Below are positions 1-8,182 of a DNA stretch of 64,000 bases, piece by piece. A program made the translations under genes and the position numbers. Each line of letters begins with the position of its first letter. Positions within the stretch are counted from its first letter, which is position 1. The DNA is from Hydrangea macrophylla (lineage: Eukaryota; Streptophyta; Magnoliopsida; Cornales; Hydrangeaceae): the NCBI GenBank assembly GCA_033977485.1, contig CM066998.1:27095501-27159500 (forward strand), given 5' to 3'. The notes beneath the pieces are model-generated. The model was not told the origin of the DNA. It made no database searches and saw only the letters and a list, made by a program, of their open reading frames with translations.

Positions 1-675
1 GGAGTTCCCCATGAGATTATTTTAGATAATGGCAGTCATTTCAAAGCAGAGGTCAGGGACCTGTTTAAGGAATACAAAATCACCTACCATAAGTCATCAC
101 CGTAGAGGCCACAGACAAATGGGGCAGTCGAAGCTGCAAATAAGAATGTCAAAACCATACTACAAAAATCAGCTGATACTTACAAAGATTGGCACGAAAA
201 GCTACCGTTTGCACTTTGGGGATACAGAACATCAATAAGGACGTCTACAGGAGCGACTTCTTATTCATTGGTATATGGGATGGAAGTAGTACTTCCGGTC
301 GAAATATAATTGCCCTCCCTGCGAGTGATGGCGGAATGTGAAATTTCAGAATCTGATTGGTTAAGGGAAAGATACGAAGAGTTGGCACTCGTTGATGAAA
401 AATGCCTTGCGGCAGCCGACCATGTCCGGATTTATCAAAAGAGGATAGCTCGTGCCTTTAACAAAAAGGTCCGTCCAAGAAAGATTGTCAAAGGTGATCT
501 TGTCCTGAAAGAGCTACGAGCCCCAATCGTCGATCCACGAGGAAAGTTCAAACCTAAATGGGTCGGCCCTTATATTGTCAAAATAATCCTTTCTGGAGGA
601 GCAACCTACCTCATGGACCTCGACGGTGTCGAATTCAAAGAGCCAATCAACATGGATCGCCTCAAAAAGTACTAG
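1..675 (+). pseudogene. Ty3/gypsy Tat-lineage integrase, C-terminal part (broken)
   Basis: Frame 1 reads as the end of a Ty3/gypsy integrase that enters the window from the left. The second catalytic Asp lies in an ILDNG motif near base 30 and the catalytic Glu in NGAVEAANK near base 130, followed by the WGYRTS and SYSLVYGMEVVLP blocks. A C-terminal segment follows with a conserved KGDLVL...KFKPKWVGPYIV core and ends at TAG 673-675. Two in-frame stops, TAG at 103-105 and TAA at 307-309, inactivate it. The family would insert element cDNA into the nuclear genome. Protease, RT and RNase H must lie beyond the left edge. The Tat assignment rests on the C-terminal motif, the downstream GTACGTAGGCAA blocks, the antisense ORFs that follow, and the LTR starting TGTAGATACCCC at 42279. 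Confidence 0.88.
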
Positions 676-688
676 AGCTAAACCTTGG

Positions 689-839
689 CCTGAACTACGC
701 ACGACCTGATTCCCACTTGGGGACATGTAGGCAACCACCTAAGTTCGGTCGTCCCACCCACAAAAAAATCCCTCTTCTTTCAAAACCATGGCCCGGACTA
801 CGTTGGACCTGATCCCCACTGGAGGGTACGTAGGCAAAC
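689..839 (+). repeat. Two diverged copies of the Tat post-integrase motif
   Basis: Two imperfect copies of a ~50-bp block follow the integrase stop. Each reads as 'gactacg...gacctgat-ccccact-gg-g-acgtaggcaa' (689-735 and 790-838). This GTACGTAGGCA-type block is commonly seen just downstream of integrase in Tat/Ogre elements. The function is unknown. It marks the start of the 3' untranslated part of the element. Confidence 0.55.
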
Positions 840-1464
840 TTTCAAAAAGAAAAGAAGGATTGCTTGCTAGGTTGAAAATCCGAAAGGACGCCTAGGCAAA
901 AATTAGAGCTAAATCCAAAGTGAGCAATAATAAAAGAGAGAAGAAGGCTCGCTAGGACACTCCACTAGTGCCTAGGCAAAAGTTATGAGCATGAGAAAGA
1001 TTAAAGTCATGGTCCTTACCATAACCTGGAAACCACCCTTCACACTAGGGGCAAACTTCGGCTAACCACCTCGTTTGCCTAAAGCGCTCCTAAACTAGGG
1101 GCAAATGTCGGTCATCTACCTCGTTTGCCTCACAACCACCCCATATCCCAAACTAGGAGAAAACTTCGGCTACCCGCCTCGTTTGCCTCCGACCACCCAA
1201 GCATGCCCAAGCAAGTACCAAAAGCAACATCTAATTGAAATCTCGATTGCAAAATGTTTTTAGAAAGCTAAAATGCATAAAGTAAGATTCTTAAAGCAAC
1301 CAAGTTTCATCGATAAATAAACTTTGAATATTACATAAGCAGGAATGATCAAAGAAATAAAAGTCTTTCAAAAAGCAATCACACATATCAAGGACACTTG
1401 GAGGAATAAATAGAACCAGTCAAGTCTAGCTTTATTTTTGTGTCTTTTATTTCTTCAAAGGTCT
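840..1464 (+). repeat. Tat 3' region with three ~55-bp repeats
   Basis: No gene is seen here. Between about 1040 and 1190 a unit of roughly 55 bp occurs three times, with the core AACTAGGGGCAAACTTCGGC followed by a 'cacctcgtttgcct' block. The spacers (for example 'aagcgctcct') differ. The rest is AT-rich and not recognisable. This is the 3' noncoding part of the Tat element, before its antisense genes. Confidence 0.5.
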
Positions 1465-2643
1465 TCAGAAGTAGACCTTTACTCGGTCATTCCAACCATC
1501 AATGAAAGCAGCAATAGTGGCAGCCCTGATCATGGAAGCAAAGACCCTCTCAGTAAACCCTCGAGGGACCTCCTGAATCTGCCCATACTGCCTGATTAAT
1601 CGACGAGGATGATAGAAAGAAGTCTCTCTCAGGCCCATCAACCACACTCTCTGGTGACCCCTGAGGCTTGTAGTAACAACATGAAGGCCCCAATGCTCCA
1701 CAATCCAGCAAATGTCTACCTCAGATAAAGTGCCCATCGCACTAACCCAGTCAGCAAAAGTATAGCGAGGATGAAGCACGGCCCGACGAAAATAAACCGG
1801 TGGTATGAGGCCTGTCCACAGTTGAAGGCGCTCATATAGCCAAGCCTGTAACACCAAAGGTGCCCCAGAAAGAAGAGGAGTCCCTTGGTTGAAGGCATTA
1901 TCCAAACCATTCAGGGTCTCAGCTAGAACCATAGCCATGGGGTTCCTACCTACCTTCAGTCCAAGTCACACATGCACTAAGTCGCTAGAAGTACTCGAGA
2001 ACAAGAAGTGCAAAGTCATGCACAAAATCAGAGCAGCCCCACGGGTAGCATCATACATGCTGGGATCTCCAGGATCAGCATAACAGGCAATAACAGAGGC
2101 AATGTTGAGAACTTCACCTTAAAACAGTCGGCGAGAGGCAGCATTTGAACAATTCAGGAATTCAGCCAAGCCGTGCGTAGGACTGGGAGTATTGGCAAGA
2201 GGAAGGATCAAGTCCGAATCCGGGTCAAAACCTAGGATAGCGCAAAATTCCTCAAACAAAGGACAGATCTCCAGGCCATTGAAGCTGAAAACATGATTTA
2301 CCGGGTCCCAGTGAGCAATATCAGCACGTAAGAACTCAGTGTTCAAGGCCATTTGGAAAAGAAAAAATAGCTCGGTCAGGCCGTAGCTGAAGAGGTTGAT
2401 CTGTTCCACACCATCCGTAATATTCAGCCAAGCTGTGAGTTGAGCGGGATTATACAATGCCATAATTTCTGTCGCGGCTCTAGCAAAATTCAAAATTTTG
2501 GTAGCACCTCCCCGTTTCACGGACAATTCCACCTGTAAGGCAAACACACTCACTATCACAAGACTTCTCATCGCAGTAACATCAACAATCACAAAATCAC
2601 AGTACACATGAATTGCCACACGATCATTAACTGAGACAGGCAC
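1465..2643 (-). pseudogene. DUF7745-type protein encoded antisense in the Tat element
   Basis: A single minus-strand frame of about 392 codons is broken by one in-frame TAA near 2119 (after ...AASRRLF). The N-terminal half has WDPVNHVFSFNGLEICPLFEEF...LGFDPD. The C-terminal half has ALVLxxTL-type text, PLLSGAPLVLQAWLYERL and FRRAVLHPRYTFADWV. These match my knowledge of the plant DUF7745 family, which is repeat-associated and of unknown biochemical role. It lies antisense between the pol remnant and the 3' LTR, where Tat elements are known to carry extra antisense ORFs. The PMD pseudogene is upstream of it in the same orientation. The first Met is not certain: the stated start is simply the beginning of the open frame. 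Confidence 0.65.
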
Positions 2644-2811
2644 ACAACCGCACCTCCAAACCGGAAGATATCCCGCCTAAAAGGCAAAACATCATAAATA
2701 TTGTCAAGAGGTGAAAAATCATCCTACACGTTATCCATCATTCACAAAATATCGATACAACCCAATTGAAGACATAAAATGGAGACAAAACAAAAGTCCC
2801 CGCTCCTGAGG
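2644..2811. other. Spacer between the DUF7745 and PMD pseudogenes
   Basis: This AT-rich spacer of about 170 bp has no coding signal on either strand that I can support. It probably holds the 3' end of the PMD transcription unit and the leader of the DUF7745 ORF. Confidence 0.4.
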
Positions 2812-4138
2812 CCTCAGTCCTCCTCCTCCTTCTCATCTTCTGTTGGACCGCCCGGGGTGTACGTCGGAGATGGCCTCCTCTGTCCGCCCATGCACAGCGG
2901 CCTGGTCCTCGACGAGCCAGCACCACCTCCACGACACTGCACACATAAAAGAAACAGAAACAGTCAGTCAAAAATCAATAAAAGTACAAAACAGAGTCAA
3001 GTCAGAAACTTACCAAGGACGTCATCTGGCTGGTGGCGAATTGCCGCATGCCATCCATCTGTCAAGGGTAAAATCTAGGGTTATAATCTCATAACCTTAA
3101 GAAAGCGCAAAATTAGAGACATACCTAGTGCTCTCGTGTAAGGACCAAGGACCGTAAGCTAGCCACCAAGGCGTGACCCTCCTCAGCGTAACTCCAAGGA
3201 ACATTGAGGATGCCTGCTGGCTGAGTAGGGTACCCACATGTGTCTCGTGGCACCTCCATCACCTGGGAAGAACCATCGGCGCCTAGAACATTGACAGTCC
3301 AATCCCAAGGAGGGATAGGGTCGGAAGCCGGAGGAGCCTGTCTCCTGTACATCTCGTGAAGCTGTAGGCACAAAACAAGTTAGGGAAAAGACAAGTCAAA
3401 AATAAAAGTGACGAATAGAGACAAAAACGTAAAACTCACATCCAGGAGTGGGAAGTTCAGCATCAGGAAGCAGCCACGGTATGTCTCATAGCCAGTCTCG
3501 GAGCGGATGTGATCCCAAATGTCAGTACCAACAAGAGCCGCTAGCAGAACGGCACCAGAAAGGTCACTAGCGTCCATCATAGGGGGATCATGAGGAACAA
3601 AATACATCGGGCTACCGATTGCCTGCCGAGATACTCGCTCTCCAAGGTACCACTGCCTGCCCTCGGTGCTCTCTATCAAGAGGCGACAAGAAGCAAGAGT
3701 CCTAACCCCTTGAATCTCCTCAAGAGCCGCATAAGAAACACCCTCCCAAGGTGTCCAGTCAACGCTGGCCACCGTCAACTCAGATAAGAAGTTCCTCAAA
3801 AGGATAATCCAATGGGCCCCGCTCTTAACCCCGACCACATCTCTCCGCCACCTCAAGCCCCGAGGAAATAAAGGCACAGGAGCCATGCCATCTTCATCCT
3901 CACCCGACTCGTCAGTAGGGGTAGGAGCCAGCATCTTCAAGTATTCAAAGCTCCAGAGCTGCACAAGAAAAGGTGAAAGTTAGAAAGCAGAAGCGGGAAA
4001 TGACCAAAAGGAAATTCACATAACATACCTCCCAAGCTCGCCAGAATCCTCCAGTGGATTTGATACCGCCACGGGAGACCTCGCCCATGTGCTTGTAGAG
4101 GTGGGCCAGGGCAGTACCACCCCAATCATAGGAAGGAA
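2812..4138 (-). pseudogene. Plant mobile domain (PMD) gene, distal exons
   Basis: This is the 3' half of an antisense PMD gene. Exon 2 (distal part) is 4138-4029, reading SYDWGGTALAHLYKHMGEVSRGG...FWRAWE, and ends at donor GTATGT. Exon 3 is 3958-3440, 173 codons, starts LWSFEYLKMLAP and contains FPRGLRWRRD. Exon 4 is 3361-3125, reads LHEMYRR...PWSYAEEGHAL and ends CAC-TAG next to donor GTATGT; the TAG may be a decayed CAG. Likely last exons are 3063-3018 (MDGMRQFATSQMTSL) and 2943-2812 (Gly/Ser/Glu-rich tail). Exon phases agree at each junction I checked. The PMD is shared by Arabidopsis MAIN/MAIL1 silencing factors and by transposon-encoded proteins. Element A separates these exons from the 5' exons at 26092-26937. 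Confidence 0.75.
4134..4138. repeat. Left target-site duplication of element A (AGGAA)
   Basis: AGGAA precedes the TG end of element A here and follows its CA end at 26092-26096. Collapsing one copy restores an open PMD reading frame across the insertion (...ATINEIP then SYDWGG...), which confirms the boundary. Confidence 0.93.
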
Positions 4139-4492
4139 TGTCACGCCCCGGAGTAAGACAAAAATAGGGAAAATAAAAATTTTCCTTTATGGGTCCGTAT
4201 ATACGTGACTAGTTTGATAACTGTTTTTGTCCTTCTAACTCTGCACTATGCAATCGTAAGGGAAATGCTAGGGCATAAGTATGATCCAAACTTATCAGAG
4301 TATAAATACAGCAGCAAAAATTATACATGGGTTATAATAACTTCAATCTTAATACAAGATGCCATACTAAATAATTTACATAATCTTAAAACTTGAGAAA
4401 CTGTCTATCAGGTCTTGGGCAAGACTTTATTCTTCTTGGCTCCATGGTACTACATCCTGAACTCTTCTATCTATCTCCGAACCTGCAACACT

Positions 4493-4512
4493 CTGGGCAT
4501 ATGAATGCCCAG
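4493..4512 (-). other. Conserved LTR hairpin, element A downstream LTR
   Basis: CTGGGCAT and ATGCCCAG form an 8-bp perfect stem around a 4-nt loop. The second copy is at 22078-22097. Related hairpins with different but still paired stems occur at the equivalent LTR position in element B (40663-40682) and element C (54485-54503, 62719-62737). Confidence 0.6.
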
Positions 4513-4581
4513 GGCGTAACATGTCGTCAGCCTTGGAACAAGGCTGAGTGAGAGTCTCAACTGCACAATAATCAATAAATA

Positions 4582-4586
4582 CAAGA
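4582..4586. repeat. Left target-site duplication of SIRE (CAAGA)
   Basis: CAAGA before TGTTGGCCC matches CAAGA at 14238-14242 after ...GGCTAACA. Removing the insert restores the continuity of the element A LTR seen in its other copy at about 22169. Confidence 0.93.
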
Positions 4587-5057
4587 TGTTGGCCCAAAAA
4601 GGAAACCTTAGAGGGGGGGTGAATAAGGTTTTAAAAAATAATTTAGAAATTTGTTCAAATTGATTGCCCAAACAATTAAATAACAAAAGCAATGTAAAGA
4701 GAAGGGGAAGAGATACAATGCAAACCAATTTTTAGGTGGTTCGGGAAACCGCACGCCGCGCCCTACTTCCACCCCTCAAGAACACCTCTTGAGGATTCCA
4801 CTATTTCAATCTTCTTCGGGTGAAGATTAAACCCTTACAATCTCTTCAAGGAAGAAAATCCTTTTCTCTTGAACTAGGGTTACACCAACCCTTAATACAC
4901 ACTACCTTTATAAATGGGTTTTGATACAAGAATGAAAGACTCTCTCAATAGAGTGGATAAATACAAGATTTAAGCTCACAATAAATTGCTCTCAAGAAAA
5001 TACAAATGAATGCTAGAGCAATAGAATTTATGATCTCACCAAACTAGGACTCAAGAT

Positions 5058-5371
5058 ATTAATGAGATGAAAAACTTAGTTAGATTGTTCAAGGAGAGCT
5101 TCAATGAAGTTCAAATAAATGTATTTATAGCTTCCTTTTGATTTCCAACCGTTGGGGGTAGTTGGGAGTAATAAATGCTGCATTAAATGCAGTTAACTAG
5201 CCGTTACAGTGTTTATTAATGAGATGAAAAACTTAGTTAGATTGTTCAAGGAGAGCTTCAATGAAGTTCAAATAAATGTATTTATAGCTTCCTTTTGATT
5301 TCCAACCGTTGGGGGTAGTTGGGAGTAATAAATGCTGCATTAAATGCAGTTAACTAGCCATTACAGTGTTT
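5058..5371 (-). repeat. 157-bp tandem duplication covering the core promoter
   Basis: Two adjacent copies start with 'attaatgagatg' at 5058 and 5215. Each contains the TATA motif CTATAAATAC in element sense (5130-5121 and 5287-5278). The 5' LTR has only one copy. The duplication therefore arose during or after the transposition that produced this copy. Confidence 0.9.
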
Positions 5372-5383
5372 ATCGCAGTGATT

Positions 5384-5573
5384 CAGTCGACTGTCTTATC
5401 AGGGCAGTCGACTGCTTTTCAAAAGGATGTACTACAATAAGAAGATCAGTCGACTGTGTCGCGATGACAGTCGACTGGTTTGTTCCCTTATGAAAACTCT
5501 GTGTACCCAGGTCGACCATACAGTCGACTAGATAATCAGTCGACTGAAACGATGTCACAGTCGACTGCTTCTA
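5384..5573. repeat. Array of CAGTCGACTG palindromes, SIRE 3' LTR
   Basis: Six perfect CAGTCGACTG words and two one- or two-base variants lie within 190 bp, spaced 10-45 bp apart. The array is upstream of the TATA box in element sense. The copy in the other LTR (13738-13925) has five perfect words; the rest have single changes such as CAGTCGATTG. Confidence 0.88.
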
Positions 5574-5881
5574 TGCAGATTTTAAAAGAAAGGTTGAGTT
5601 AATTAAGTGAAACCTTTTTTAATTAATCTTGAGCCCTCAAGTAAGATGTTCACATAAACAGATTGCTTACAAAGTGTCCTAAAACAGTGATTACAACAAG
5701 ATTCTTCAAATTGTAAGGCTCCGTTTGGCTTAGGATAAATGAACAACAATCACCATGAAAGAGGAAAAGATATATTATCAATGTCCCTGCAACTTTAATC
5801 AACTAGAGATAATTAGAAACCATTACCAAGTGGTTTGTTAATCATCAAAATTATCCATTCAATTAATGGAAGGGGCTAACA

Positions 5882-5895
5882 ATCTCCCCCTTTTT
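5882..5895 (-). other. SIRE polypurine tract
   Basis: In element sense AAAAAGGGGGAGAT directly abuts the 3' LTR start TGTTAG. This is the usual plus-strand primer site for copia elements. Confidence 0.9.
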
Positions 5896-6257
5896 GATGA
5901 TGACAAACCACTTGTTGCCTTTAAAAGTAAATTTTATAATGATCTCAAGGGTCACATACATTTTCTCCCCCTTTGTCATTAACAAAAAACAGATAAGGAG
6001 GCATAGAATCAAGACTAAGAAGCATAGAATGACCATTAACAGATAAACAGATAAACAAAAGATTGCATTAACGTTGAATTTGTCATATAATCATTTAAAA
6101 ACGTATCTACAAAGTCAAAAAGTCAAACAATATGCAGCTATCAACAGATACATCATCTAGTCAAGATCCAAAAAGAATTTGAAGATTAGTAAAGTTGCAA
6201 AAAAAAATGACCAGTTATCTACCCAAAAACTTGTCCAAAATACCAAGAACGACACAG
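5896..6257 (-). other. SIRE 3' untranslated region
   Basis: This region lies between the env-like stop codon and the PPT. It is AT-rich with no open frame or recognisable motif apart from a pyrimidine-rich stretch on the plus strand near 5965. Confidence 0.6.
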
Positions 6258-7562
6258 TCAAAAGTGTAAGCGAGTCCGGATAATACGGATCTCCTCACGA
6301 GCATCATCTACAGAAGCCTGAAGAGACGATAGACGACGATCAAGAAGCTCCTGAGTAGCAGCAGTAGAAGTGCGCAAAGTATCCAACGACCCACCAATCT
6401 CAAAAACATCAGCTCGTAGTGATGCGATGGCGCGCTGATGAAGCTCAAGGGCCTCCTGCTGTGAGGAAGATAAGGAAGCCTGCAAAGTCTGAATAGACTG
6501 GGAGTGAGAGTCAGAGAGAGAGGAGATGGAGGTAGAGAGGCTCAAGACCTGAGCGAAGATAACGGAGAGCTGCTCCAAAATGTCAGGAGAGGGTGCAACA
6601 ATGGTAGGTGGAGGAGGGGGAGGAGGAGTGGAAGATGAAGATGGATGAGAAGAAGGAGTAGGAATGGAAGGGGTAGAGGCAGTAGGGGTTGTGGGATCAG
6701 TAGAGACCTTAGGAACAAAAGTATTGCCCACGAGTTTGTATCCCATAAGGGATAGAATAGTAGAAGAGTAGAAGTCAGTAGAAATGGGGTCATGTCTATC
6801 AAACTCGTCCTCCAGGGGAACCTTGAAGTGACGAAAAACAGTAGTTAAGGCGAAGCCATAAGGTAAGGAACTAGATTTAGACTTCTTTTGGCATTCACAA
6901 ATGTGGCGGCAAAAGAGGTATGGTAAGTCATAGGATTTATTTTCAAGTAGGCACCAAATTAAAAAAATATCCAAGAAGGAAACAGAATCACGACCCCCAG
7001 CATGGGGCAGAAGGGTATAAGTGAGAAGATGATGAATAAGACGTGCCTCAAAGGTGAGGGCAGAAGCCTTGGGCTTCACGGGATAGGACAACTCATTGTT
7101 GCAGGTAATGAGACGGCAAGCGATGAGAGGGTCGAATCCGTGCCCTTGATTCCAAGAATTAATATTATATTCAGTAATATTTCCACGACGAATATGAAAA
7201 ATAGAAGAAACAGAGTCTGGATCCAAATGGATTTTGACACCGCGAACGAAAGAATTAAGGGAGTCAGCACGATAACCAAAAGTCATATTACAGTAAAACT
7301 CCTTAACGAGTGTGGGATAACAGGGTTCGCTAAGACTAGTAAAGAGATGCCATCCTAGGCGTTCTAGAAGAAATCCTAAACGAAGATTAGCAGATTTGGA
7401 AAACGGGATGGGAAGAATCTTACCAAACACCACATTTCTGTGGGAGAAAACCTCGTCAAAGCTTTCTTGCTCCTCCTGAGTAGGGAAACGCTTGGCCTTG
7501 GTTGCTTGAGAGGCTGAAGATGATCCACTAGCAGGGGCTTTCCTTTTGAGCTTGGGAGCCAT
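6258..7562 (-). CDS. SIRE env-like / plant transposon protein, 434 aa
   Basis: This uninterrupted ORF lies after pol, where SIRE/Maximus elements carry an 'env-like' gene. The N-terminus is basic (KLKRK, KAKR: possible nuclear signal). Residues about 30-290 carry FDEVFSHRNVVFGK, LVKEFYCNM and SFVRGVKIHLD motifs, which I associate with the 'putative plant transposon protein' domain. A Ser/Thr/Pro-rich stretch with a run of eight prolines follows at about 295-330. The last ~100 residues are a strong heptad-like coiled coil (LQASLSSSQQEALELHQRA...). I see no signal peptide and no clear transmembrane segment, so a true envelope role is doubtful. Its start is the first ATG after a long pyrimidine tract. 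Confidence 0.8.
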   Translation of the reverse strand: MAPKLKRKAPASGSSSASQATKAKRFPTQEEQESFDEVFSHRNVVFGKILPIPFSKSANLRLGFLLERLGWHLFTSLSEPCYPTLVKEFYCNMTFGYRADSLNSFVRGVKIHLDPDSVSSIFHIRRGNITEYNINSWNQGHGFDPLIACRLITCNNELSYPVKPKASALTFEARLIHHLLTYTLLPHAGGRDSVSFLDIFLIWCLLENKSYDLPYLFCRHICECQKKSKSSSLPYGFALTTVFRHFKVPLEDEFDRHDPISTDFYSSTILSLMGYKLVGNTFVPKVSTDPTTPTASTPSIPTPSSHPSSSSTPPPPPPPTIVAPSPDILEQLSVIFAQVLSLSTSISSLSDSHSQSIQTLQASLSSSQQEALELHQRAIASLRADVFEIGGSLDTLRTSTAATQELLDRRLSSLQASVDDAREEIRIIRTRLHF

Positions 7563-7815
7563 GATAATGGCGACAGAGAGGAGAGAGAAAAAAAATTACA
7601 GAGGGAGGGAGAGGGGGGAGAGCGATATAAAGAGGATGGATGAGTAAAGGAGAGGAGGAGAAGAAAAGGAAGTGGAAGGTATATAGAGGATATGGGGAAA
7701 ATAGGATGGGGAAAGAAGGAAAAACGAAGAAGAAAGAAGGGAAAAAAAATCGCCGGAGGAAGGAAGGTGAAGAAGAAAAAAGAAAGAAAAGGCCGCAATA
7801 TATATAGATCAAAGA
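7563..7815 (-). promoter_or_regulatory. Pyrimidine-rich leader of the env-like ORF with TATA-like motifs
   Basis: In element sense about 220 nt before the env-like ATG is almost pure C/T. It contains TATA-like words, TCTATATACC around 7688-7679 and CTATATATATTGC near 7808-7796. Either an internal promoter with a Y patch or a splice-acceptor polypyrimidine tract would fit. I cannot decide between them from sequence. Confidence 0.45.
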
Positions 7816-8160
7816 AAGCAGTCGACTGCGTCGCATGAGCAGTCGACTGATCATCAAATTAGGGCTTGAAATTGGGGCTAATCAGATGACTCAGTCGACG
7901 CCATAGTCGACTGAAGTGGGCAGGGATTGAGAAGCATAAAAACAGTCGACGCCTCGGTCGACTGGAGTAGGCAGGGATTTGAATGTTGAAAAACAGTCGA
8001 CTTCTCAGTCGACGTGAGTGGGCAGGGATTTGGTTGATGAAAAATAGTCGACGTCATAGCGGACGCATCAGTCGACTGATGAGGCCAAAAAATAAGGGAT
8101 TAAGGGAGAATAAAAAGAACTAGTCGACTGCGACGGGAAGTCAGTCGACTGCTTTAGCAA
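7816..8160. repeat. Second SIRE AGTCGACT array between pol and env-like ORF
   Basis: At least twelve AGTCGAC-type words lie in about 340 bp, including perfect CAGTCGACTG copies near 7820, 7843, 8090 and 8143. Several are arranged as close pairs (CAGTCGAC, then 4-8 nt, then GTCGACTG) that could also pair with each other as 8-bp hairpins. It uses the same word as the LTR array but is unique to the internal region. Confidence 0.85.
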
Positions 8161-8182
8161 AAAAAATTGCAAATACAGAGTT

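Larger units (their letters stand above)
4587..5881 (-). repeat. SIRE 3' LTR (1295 bp, with internal duplication)
   Basis: It matches the 5' LTR (13101-14237, 1137 bp) except for substitutions and a tandem duplication of about 157 bp that accounts for the length difference. It begins, in element sense, TGTTAGCCCC at 5881 and ends ...GGGCCAACA at 4587. Confidence 0.93.

Noticed and set aside
6258..7562. A genuine retroviral envelope glycoprotein
   Set aside because: No signal peptide, membrane anchor or cysteine pattern is visible. The sequence fits the plant transposon-protein domain with a coiled coil.
5384..8160. Regularly spaced identical words as a CRISPR-like array
   Set aside because: Words are only 10 bp, spacing is irregular, spacers are similar between copies, and the context is a plant retrotransposon.
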